Shown: one piece after another, positions 56,446-64,000 of the stretch
How positions within the stretch are numbered: position 1 is the first letter of the stretch
How the letters are laid out: every line of letters begins with the position of its first letter
Source of the DNA: Sipunculus nudus
Lineage: Eukaryota; Annelida; Sipuncula; Golfingiida; Sipunculidae
Assembly: GCA_026874595.1 (NCBI GenBank)
Contig: CM049315.1
Span: 320,001 to 384,000, forward strand
Length of the DNA stretch: 64,000 bases
Reading direction: 5' to 3'
Made by a program: the position numbers and the translations under genes
Notes under the pieces: generated by a model
Told to the model about the DNA's origin: nothing
Databases searched by the model: none
The model's input: only the letters and a program-made list of their open reading frames with translations

Positions 56446-56820
56446 CGTTGAGCTAACATATCTTCTACGTAACGTAAGTTCTTTAACCATCTCAATGACT
56501 CGTGGTCTGTTCGGAGAATGAAAATTCGTCCCAACAAATAACGTCTATAGTGCTTGATAAACGTTACTGCCGCTAAAAGTTCACGTTTGGTGGTGCAGAA
56601 GTTACGTCGGGAACGATTTAGGGTCCTACTGCTATAGGCGATTACCCGTTCTGGCTCATCTTGAAGTTGGGAAAGCACAGCACCTTTCTCTTCACTTTCA
56701 CCTCTTGCGTCGGTATCCAAAATGAACTGGTCGTATTCAGGAGGATACGCCAATAGCTGGCCTCCCATAAGTGACTTCTTTGGCACTTTTGGCAGTTTTC
56801 CGTCTATTGAAACTTTTTTT
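56409..56820 (-). pseudogene. Ty3/gypsy RNase H
   Basis: 125-codon frame 56786-56409: YPPEYDQFILDTDARGESE with the catalytic Asp, ERVIAYSSRTLNRSRRNFCT, TKRELLAAVTFIKHYRRYLL and FILRTDHESLRWLKNLR. The order and wording are typical of gypsy-type RNase H. Confidence 0.85.
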
Positions 56821-56925
56821 TTGTTTTCCCCATAGTCAAAGCTACCATCGGTGCAGCAGTTTCAGAGAATCTGTACATATGGCGACGATAGTAGGCCGAC
56901 AAACCGAGAAAACTACGAACTTCAG

Positions 56926-57162
56926 TTAAGTTCTTGGTACAGGCCACTCCGCGACTGCTTTGGCCTTCTCGGGGTCACACCTTACACATTCAGCTGATAC
57001 TAGGTGTCCTAAACATGTTACACTGCGATGGAACAAATGGCATTTCTTTGGTCTCAGTTTTAAGTTATCTTCTCGAAACTTCATATACAACTGCAAGTAT
57101 TTCTGTAAAATGTGTGAAAATGAAAGGAAAACAGATGGCATATTGTCTAATGTAACTGACAT
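56926..57162 (-). pseudogene. Ty3/gypsy RT C-terminal (thumb) part
   Basis: ILQKYLQLYMKFREDNLKLR, PKKCHLFHRSVTCLGHLVSA and CDPEKAKAVAEWPVPRT, the end of a gypsy RT. The catalytic box is not in this piece; it lies at about 57718-57750, beyond about 500 bp of inserted or rearranged sequence. Confidence 0.8.
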
Positions 57163-57463
57163 TGTTCCAATTATTGGTTTATGTCTAACTAATGATATGA
57201 AAATATGAAATTACTGCTATCTGAGTAACGATCAATTGTTAACATATTTCCAGCTAGTCTCGTATTATGGACATATTTCAGGATTTCCTTTCTCAAACGC
57301 CATGGGGTCAGAAGCTGTAATCTTTGGCATGTTTTCTCTAGGAACCCATTCCCTATACAGTAGATTGTCCAAGATTACTAAAGTTTCCTACTGGCTCCAC
57401 AATGCTTTCAAGATTCGCGATCGAGTATCCATCACTGCCGATGGTGTTTTTTTGTCTATGTCT

Positions 57464-57658
57464 GGTGAGAAGGATCATTGCTTTTGATACAGCAGGATCT
57501 TTTTGTTGCGAATGGCTGACACCCTCTTTCTGCCTAGTGTTAAACAGTCCTCTCTTTTACTCTCAACAAGGGGCTCTCGACAATTCGTCAGAGTTTGTAT
57601 GCTAAGTCCCTGCTTTTTTTAATCTCAAAAGAATACATGTCTAATACAGTAAGTACAG
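57464..57658. repeat. Internal duplication, copy 2
   Basis: Shortened copy of 56142-56445 placed between the two RT pieces, next to a 19-bp direct repeat, taagttatcttctcgaaac, at 57061-57079 and 57659-57677 (which encodes the FREDNL part of RT on the minus strand). Confidence 0.82.
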
Positions 57659-57659
57659 T

Positions 57660-58310
57660 AAGTTATCTTCTCGAAACCTCTGCCACACAGTTATTAGATT
57701 CTCTAACGCGTGGTCAAAATTCTGTCCGACACAAAACACATCATCAATGTAAACACGACACTATCTCCACTGATGGCCTCATATTATTTGTTCCATGAAC
57801 CGTTATAACTCGCAGGGACGTTACACTGGCCAAACGGCATGACCATGAACTAGTGTAAACCAACATGTGCACAAACGCAGTCTTATCGTTCCATCCTTCA
57901 TTGGCCATTGTTGCCAATATCCTGAGGCCATGTCGTGTCGAAAACAACTGACTACCGGAAAAAGTGTCCAACGAATCATCGATACGCAGTATCGGATATG
58001 CGTCTTTTCGCGTCACACCATTAAGTCATCGACGCAAAATTGAACTCCTTCATTTTTCATGGTAACGAGTACTTTCGGCGAAGCCCACGGGCTATTACTG
58101 GTCTCTGTGATGTTTTGGTAATATTAGAGTCGTAGCAACCGAAGATTCAAGGATGTCCGCAAATGTTTGACTCGAGCCATTTTTGCTTGCCGGAAATCTT
58201 CGATTTCGGCAAGCATACTGGTCATCTGCGTAGGTCTGTTTGTGGGTCTGATTGTCACGGTGTTTGCAGGAACCCTTTTGAAACTAGTGAATCTAATGTC
58301 TAACACTAAT
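57660..58310 (-). pseudogene. Ty3/gypsy RT N-terminal part with YIDD
   Basis: Minus-strand pieces: SNSPWASPKVLVTMKNEG near 58050-58100, TRKDAYPILRIDDSLDTFSG (58016-57744), and VYIDDVFCVGQNFDHALENL near 57690-57750 with the catalytic YIDD, ending RFREDNL at 57670. The 58310-58110 part is frameshifted. The upstream gag and 5' LTR were not found. Confidence 0.78.
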
Positions 58311-59110
58311 ATCTCAAAATTGATTTTTCATTTTCGGGATATGGCCGCCAGGGGGCGCTGCACTTGAACTTCATCAATGTTTCGTTTTTTTGACAATATC
58401 TCCGAAACTATAAACCTGAATTACATAAACTATAGCTTAATTTATTCCCCTGAGTCTTCTCCATAACTTGGTCTTGTCATCTGGTCTCAGCTTTGTGTCA
58501 CCTTGGTAGTATGTCTGTCTGTCAGTTGTCATCGATTTCGCCTTCTTGCTTGTTCTTGTGTTTAACATATAGCATTCTACAGGCCACAGTTTTGCAGGAA
58601 TCCTTTTTAAACTGATACATCTTATGTCATACACTAATATCTCGAAGTAATTGTATCACTTCAAAATGTTATTTTCTCATAAGTTTGTTAAATCTGGTCT
58701 TATCTTCACAAACTTTGGCTCATTTTATTCACCTTTGTCCTCTGCATAACTTAGCATAGTCAACTGGTCTCAACTTTGTGTCACTTTGTCAATATGTCTG
58801 TCTGTTTGCAAGATGTCCTAAATGTTGCCTTCTTGTTGGTTCTTGCCTCTGTTATAATAGCATTTTACAGGCCACAGTTTACCAGGAATCACTTTGCAAT
58901 TATCACCTATCTTATATTGGAACGATTTCTTGAAGCTGTATGTGTATTTTTAACAAAAGGTCAAAGTTCAAGGTCAAAGTCATGAAAACACGTCAGATTT
59001 TTATTATCATCGTCATTTTGTCAATGTTGGTCCAATCTTTACAAACAATAGCTCATTTTCTTCCTCTTTGTTTTCTTTATGACATGTTCTGGTTATCTGT
59101 CTTCCAATCT
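58240..59110. repeat. Three degenerate ~0.3 kb tandem repeats
   Basis: Phrases recur: tgcaggaacccttttgaaac, acactaatatctc, ataacttggtcttgtcatctggtctcagctttgtgtcac and atgtctgtctgt. Anchors are near 58265, 58590 and 58875. Followed by ggtcaaagttcaaggtcaaagtcatg. Noncoding. Confidence 0.7.
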
Positions 59111-59535
59111 GGGTCAGGGTGTATCCGGCAAGCGCGTGACCTCTGGTCGTCCTGTTTTTTTTCTTTCAAATTCCTGCAGATAATCACAATAAGCAATTTA
59201 AATCTGTCTCTAAAACAGTGAAATGCCACTAAAGGCAAATAACTTCTCCTATTAGGTCATCAATAGTCATAGCAAGCTAATGGTACAATGGGCTATTTCC
59301 TTTTTCTTCAAAATGGAATGCATACATTTGTAGTCCCTGTAAGTAAACACTTGAAGGACAGAGTCACCAGATTCACTAACATCTATACTAAACTGCTGTG
59401 CTATTGTCAGACACCAAATATAGTCATCACTGTTCCTTAATCTCACAACATAATTAGGCATGATTAATATTATTCTCAAATAGTAAAATAATGTTTCTAA
59501 AACCCAAAGCAGTGAAATAAAACTAAATAATAGAC

Positions 59536-59735
59536 TGATTTTTTTATGGACTGTTATTATTTGCATCATATTTCTCATGCAACTGTAACTGATTGTATTT
59601 TCGTTAAAGATTTTGTGTAGTTTGTTATGCCATGAAGAGTGGTTTTTTTTCAGTTTAAAGAATTGCGAGCCGACATTTGTGTTGACATTCTTGCTATATG
59701 TTTGGTTATACCAAATTATGTTTCTAGCTCTGTGT
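59536..59735 (-). pseudogene. Penelope-like fragment
   Basis: Within a 207-codon minus frame, the segment RNIIWYNQTYSKNVNTNVGS, then LHKIFNENTISYSCMRNMM resembles the block just before the Cys cluster and GIY-YIG domain of the copy at 48640-49400 (HKIFNRNTVKISYSCIPNL). The rest of the frame (59267-59535, 59736-59890) has no motif. Confidence 0.6.
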
Positions 59736-59941
59736 AGTAGAGAGTTTCCCCCGGACATCATCCGCCGTGACACCAGGCACATCTGGGCATGCGCACTGAG
59801 AGAGTTTCCGGGTTTCCACAGCAAGAAGGCTTCCATATTGAAATATACTGCCGGGGATTCCGTGCGTAATCCGACACTTATCGGACTCATGGGCAGCAGT
59901 CTACTGTACCTTATTCAGAAGAAAGTTCTAACGGCTATGAT

Positions 59942-61681
59942 ATGGCCCATTGCACTCTATTATCTACAGCTGACAATCTAGCTAGCCAACAAATAAATAC
60001 AGTCCCACAGGTAATCCATTCTGTACACAAAATCGTTAATAATATTCCCCCTCAGGATATACATGGAACATATGATCTGGAAACGGATATGATACATCAA
60101 GCACCATCAGGTCGCCCTTCCCCTAAATATGAGCAGCCTAAGGCTACCAGGCATGGCCATACATATGGGAGGGATCAAACTGGGCCCGTTCCTATGCAGA
60201 GTACACCTGCGCCACAGTCACATAGACCACACCATACTTACCGGCCCCTTCTTTCCGGACATGTTGATTATCAGATATATGGTGTCCCAGTAAACCAACA
60301 AGTACTGTCACAAGCGCGCCCTTACTTAGGGGACCCTGGCCAGGGTCACTACCCAATGCCTTACTACCCATACCTAATCCCAGGGTATCCTAATTCCCCC
60401 ATGTATCCGATGTATGCCCCTCCACCTCCACCAATGTTTGCTCACACTCCTACCCCTTTCACTTCCCCCGTTTCACCCTTGCAGCCATATTCGCTGTTGC
60501 CTGATCAAACATATGCACCATCACCCTTTGTTGCATCTGGGACTAGGGAAGATCCCAGGCTGCTGCCAATACCAGGAATGTCTGCTAATCCAACGCAGAT
60601 ATTACAGGGAGATATGGATCATAGACCCCGTCATGCAAATATGCAAGATAGACAAGTGGCAAACCAAAGGTCAAGATCACCATATTCTGGAAGGTATGGT
60701 AATACAGTTTTACAGCCAGAAACTACCTATACTCCACCCAAAATACCCAATGCTGTTTCCCCTTACTCACAAGCTAGGGAACACAAGGATTGCTGTCCTA
60801 GGAGCAGGTCAAGGCCAAAGGAGTCTAGTAACAACCGCCAATACAGCAGAAGTAAGTCCCCGGCTGACCATGCTCCAGGCAGATGGAGGCCTCTGCAACG
60901 GCTGTCTCCGCGGGAGGAACCTAATAGAGATTCTTTTGGCCGAAGTCCCAGTTCCTCATCAGATTCAGGGCCCTTGGAACCTGAATGCGAGAGATTTGAT
61001 GGTTATAACAGCAGGTCGTTCGAGTCAAATCCCGGCCATGGACAAAGGGGGAGATCTCCACCCCGCCAAAGCTATCCAGTTTCTCTGGAGACGGGGAATG
61101 CAGCTGGAAATCATTCATCTTCCAATTTGAGAGATATGCTTCCAGATACAACTGGTCTATTGACAAAAAGGCAGAACGCCTGGTAGATTGCCTGACAGGG
61201 AAAGCCCTAGAGCTTGTCAGGAAACTGAACATTCAGGATGACTATCGCAGCATAAAAAAAAAAGTTGCACAGTCGATTTGGTCACAGTGATGAACCAATT
61301 ACTGTCAGGAGGTCACTACAGTTTGTGCGACAAAATGAGGATGAAACATTGGAAGCGTATGGCCAGCGAGTTTTATTTATGGTTTTAGATGGCTTACCTG
61401 GGGCTGACTGGAGCATAGTGGAACAACTGGCCGTAGAACACTTCTTGAGAGGTTGTCTTGATAAGAACGCGGCAGCCTTAGCCATGGACAAGAACCCTCA
61501 AACTGTTAATAGGGCAGTAAAACATGTCAAAAGCTTTATCAACAATAGCAGAGTTATATTTGGGAAGACCGCTTATCCAGCCAAGAAGACCGCTTGCTGT
61601 GTTGACATCTCTGATACCAGTGACGGCCTCACAGATGACATGACACCTGGTACACGACAAGCATCCTTGAGGCAGAAGTAA
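59942..61681 (+). pseudogene. Gypsy gag
   Basis: Frame 59942-61186 (414 codons) begins MAHCTLLSTADNLASQQ and is Pro/Tyr-rich in the middle (MYPMYAPPPPPMFAHTP) and Arg/Ser-rich later (RSRSPYSGRYG, QYSRSKSPADHAP). Near 61090 the sense frame moves: FQFERYASRYNWSIDKKAER, LVDCLTGKALELVRKLN. After another shift it continues in 61265-61681 with RRSLQFVRQNEDETLEAYGQ and EHFLRGCLDKNAAALAMDKN, a gag capsid C-terminal region. Two indels therefore break gag; one lies by the A run at 61254-61262. Confidence 0.78.
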
Positions 61682-61714
61682 TTTCAGCGAACTCGACTGA
61701 AGCAAAACACACCT

Positions 61715-62068
61715 GTGCCTACACGGCATCGTGATCCCGCAGTGTTGACACCATCTTCACCACAGCACCATTTAAGAGCTCACAGCCAAGATGCGAAGTC
61801 ATTGCAAAACAAGTCCATTTCTGATCAAGAAGTGAAGCTGTCAGACATCTTGGCTAAGATTAATGCCATGGACGCAAAGCTGGCACAGTTGTCAAAAACT
61901 AAGCCCACGGTAACTTTCCAGGAGCGCCCACCAACACCACCTCCGATTCCAGATCCAAAGGAAGCCATATGTTTTTACTGTCACCAGAAGGGACACTATG
62001 CAAAGTCCTGCTTGCAGAAAAAATCTGGAAGAAGCCAAACTAGCCAGGACAATACAAATTTAAACTAA
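61715..62068 (+). pseudogene. Gypsy gag nucleocapsid part with CCHC knuckle
   Basis: 117-codon frame with a helical segment (VKLSDILAKINAMDAKLAQL), a Pro-rich linker and ICFYCHQKGHYAKSCLQKK, a C-x2-C-x4-H-x4-C knuckle that binds element RNA. It starts shortly after a stop that ends the previous frame. Confidence 0.82.
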
Positions 62069-62070
62069 AA

Positions 62071-62436
62071 ATGGTCGTATCTGGTGGCCGTGATGCGACC
62101 TCGAACTTAGAAAAAGGCCGCTTTACACTTAGCCAGACAGACTTGATCATACCCATAGTTATCAACGGAATAAAAACATCCGCCATCGTCGACAGTGCCG
62201 CTCAAGTTACTGTAGTCAGCTCTGATCTAATGGGTATTCCAGAAGACCAACTGACTGAATGCCCAAAGGTACAGTTAAGAGGAATTGCTGGTGGTCGTGG
62301 TATCCAAGCCCACAAGTTGCTACAAGTTCCAATACAAGTTGGCAACTCTGTCTTCTTGTGGGATGTATTTCTGGCCGAGATAAGAGACACGGTCCTGTTA
62401 GGGCTTGACTTTCTGGTGCGGCATAGATCAACTTAA
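62071..62436 (+). CDS. Gypsy aspartic protease
   Basis: 121 codons. LIIPIVINGIKTSAIVDSAA then QVTVVSSDLM is the active-site strand, and TVLLGLDFLVRH the second conserved strand. The motif is Asp-Ser-Ala where retropepsins have Asp-Ser/Thr-Gly, so activity is uncertain. It would process Gag-Pol. Confidence 0.78.
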   Translation: MVVSGGRDATSNLEKGRFTLSQTDLIIPIVINGIKTSAIVDSAAQVTVVSSDLMGIPEDQLTECPKVQLRGIAGGRGIQAHKLLQVPIQVGNSVFLWDVFLAEIRDTVLLGLDFLVRHRST

Positions 62437-62816
62437 TGGACAACAGCATCTCTGTAGATGGTGAACGGATCTATGCAACACTTAAGAAAAGCTACCAAGG
62501 GGAAGAATGCCACGTCTATAAAGCGGTTGTGCCCAAATCATGCTGCATACCTCCTAATACACTTATGAGAATCCCTGTGGAAATAGCGAAACAGGGGTCG
62601 CCAGCAACAGAGAACTTCGTTTTGGAACCCAGTAGCGATCTAGTAAATTTGAGACCAGCCTGTGCCTTAATCCACAGCAAAGGTTTCTTTGATGTGACGA
62701 ACGAATCAAATACATCAGTCAAATTGGCCGCTCAAACCATTGTGTGCACAGCAGTTCAAGTAGAAGACATCATGAAAGGGCCCAGATCCCGTGGCTTGTG
62801 GCTTTATGTCGTCTAG
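62436..62816 (+). CDS. Gypsy pol inter-domain region
   Basis: 126 codons between protease and RT, containing HVYKAVVPKSCCIPPNTLMR and NFVLEPSSDLVNLRPACALI. Gypsy polyproteins often carry such a beta-rich linker here. It overlaps the protease stop by one base; a frameshift or readthrough would be needed for one polyprotein. Confidence 0.65.
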   Translation: MDNSISVDGERIYATLKKSYQGEECHVYKAVVPKSCCIPPNTLMRIPVEIAKQGSPATENFVLEPSSDLVNLRPACALIHSKGFFDVTNESNTSVKLAAQTIVCTAVQVEDIMKGPRSRGLWLYVV

Positions 62817-62936
62817 TATGAATGATTTTGTATCGGCACTGCTGGGAATGGCAGAGCTGACAAAATCTGGTCAACAGCATGATGAGTCAGATGAAGAGAA
62901 AGGGAATACAGAATCATCAAACTGGAAACGGCTGAG

Positions 62937-64000
62937 GTGATGAGAGTATCAGTATCAGAGTTATTTGAAGAGCTTACAGCCAAAATGCCATCTCATCTGA
63001 CCAAGTTGTTTAAGGATTCGCAGCAGGGTCAGCCTGAAGAATCCCTTAAGTCATTAGGCCAGTTGCTGCTGGACTATGAGGACATCTTTGTCAAAGATGA
63101 CTTGGATCTGGGCTGCTTATCCGCAGTTAGACATAAAATAGAGACTGGGGACTCCCCACCTGTAAAACAGAGGCTGCGGCGGACTCCTATCGGGTTCCAA
63201 GAGGAGGAAAGAAAACACCTTCAAAACTTGCTTGATGCCGGCCTTATAGAACCATCAGAATCGAACTGGGCTTCAGCACCAATATTAGTACGAAAAAGAG
63301 ATGGGTCAGTCCGTTATTGCGTTGATTATCGCGCCCTTAACGAACGAACAGTTAAAGACAAGTATCCCCTTCCTGTAATCGAGGATTGCCTTGATACCCT
63401 AGCTGGTACCAAATACTTTACTTCCCTTGATTTAGCTCAAGGATACTATCAGATCGAGCTTGATCAGGACTCCAATGAGAAGACCGCATTCCTGACTAGA
63501 TATGGACTCTTTGAGCATACAAGAATGGGTTTCGGCCTTTGTAATGCCCCAGCAACATTTATGCGTGGCATTAACTACGTGTCAAGGGGGCTTACGTGGG
63601 AATCCCTGATTGTGTACCTTGATGATATCATCATATTAGGCAAGTCACCAGAAGAACATCTGGCGAACATTGAAAGAGCATTTTCTCGGTTTAGACACCA
63701 TAATCTGAAACTAAAACCAAAAAAAGCTCATTTCTGAAAAAGGAAGTAGAATTTCTTGGGAGACTAGTAACTACTGATGGAATATCCATCACACAAAGTA
63801 AACAGGACGCTATTGCTGCTTGGCCCACACCCAGCAATAAAAAAGAACTCGAGGGGTTCCTAGGCTACGTAAATTATCACCGGTCACATATCCAAGGATT
63901 TGCTGGGGTAACTGCTCCTTTGTTCCACCTCACCAAACCAAAGGTTGTCTTTTGTTGGGAGCAAGAACATGAAAATTCCTTTGAACACCTAAAATACCTG
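62937..64000 (+). CDS. Gypsy reverse transcriptase, cut by the window end
   Basis: Open to 63737 with all fingers and palm boxes: VKQRLRRTPIGFQEEERKHL, WASAPILVRKRDGSVRYCVD, YRALNERTVKDKYPLPVIED, TSLDLAQGYYQIELDQDSNE, MGFGLCNAPATFMRG and the catalytic LIVYLDDIIIL. A single TGA at 63735 interrupts KPKKAHF; the same frame goes on with KKEVEFLGRLVTTDGISI, FLGYVNYHRSHIQGFAGVTA and the start of RNase H until 64000. A one-base change would explain the stop. Confidence 0.88.

Larger units (their letters stand above)
59942..64000 (+). mobile_element. Ty3/gypsy element, plus strand, truncated by the window end
   Basis: Order gag (59942-61681), CCHC knuckle (61715-62068), protease (62071-62436), inter-domain region (62436-62816), RT (62937 to the end). 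The 5' LTR and primer-binding site were not found before 59942. Breaks are few: two frameshifts in gag, short gaps between frames and one in-frame stop in RT, so this is one of the younger copies here. Confidence 0.85.

Noticed and set aside
59267-59890. 207-codon minus frame as an intact gene
   Set aside because: Only the 59536-59735 part has recognisable (Penelope-like) sequence; the rest is featureless.
60414-61130. 238-codon second frame over gag as a separate protein
   Set aside because: It overlaps the Pro/Arg-rich gag frame; only its last part joins the true gag sense after a frameshift.

Overview
The window is eukaryotic, AT-rich and almost entirely repetitive. Its mix of elements (a tRNA-derived SINE with a V/Meta-like central domain, split-direct-repeat tyrosine-recombinase retrotransposons, Penelope-like elements with a GIY-YIG domain, BEL/Pao, several Ty3/gypsy lineages, a CR1/L2-like LINE, and dispersed repeats headed by 'ctctttgtccgtcgtccgtccg') suggests a marine invertebrate, most likely a mollusc and perhaps a bivalve. 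That placement is inference from repeat style; no single-copy marker gene proves it. No prokaryotic operon, rRNA gene, CRISPR array or intact functional tRNA gene was seen.

Layout. 1-2860: minus-strand pieces of a Ty3/gypsy element whose domain order is protease, integrase, then reverse transcriptase (Gmr1-like order), interrupted by an LTR fragment in the opposite orientation. 3010-8115: three copies of a ~0.4-0.5 kb dispersed repeat, one of them inside a SINE with a perfect 12-bp target-site duplication, plus a MITE-like element and a decayed nuclease-like gene. 8440-10130: degenerate ~0.3 kb tandem repeats. 10280-11438: an LTR, tRNA-Pro-type primer-binding site and gag start of the Gmr1-like family, minus strand. 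12440-13600: one hAT-like terminus and a foldback. 15834-16912: the best candidate host exon (about 360 codons, uncharacterised), with a possible upstream exon near 17263-17463. 18202-19025: a solo LTR with 6-bp target-site duplication. 19240-20040: minisatellite. 20629-26252: a DIRS/Ngaro-type element (minus) with a 46-copy, 52-bp satellite filling its gag/pol junction. 26275-26685: another LTR fragment. 27130-28330: Penelope-like element broken by a SINE. 30318-31720: CR1/L2-like LINE. 33532-36770: BEL/Pao element (minus). 36945-40355: a second Gmr1-like copy (plus) with a long open integrase. 43531-46450: a ~2.9 kb foldback with arms of more than 1.2 kb, ending in arrays of a palindromic 21-bp unit. 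46606-46905: possible exon of a type I membrane protein. 47560-48260: the 8440-10130 repeat family in inverse orientation. 48585-49520: Penelope-like fragment bounded by inverted copies of its own end. 50560-58310: Ty3/gypsy element(s), minus, with a 4,444-bp split-direct-repeat DIRS/Ngaro-type element inserted in the integrase. 59942-64000: a Ty3/gypsy element on the plus strand that runs off the window.

The window reads as a nest of retroelements of different ages. The cleanest histories are the DIRS-type insertion at 51191-55634, whose flanks join in the integrase frame when it is removed, the SINE with intact duplications at 3800-4499, and the solo LTR at 18202-19025. All pol genes have stops or frameshifts, so no element appears autonomous as it stands; the integrase at 38995-40026 and the RT at 62937-63737 keep the longest open frames.
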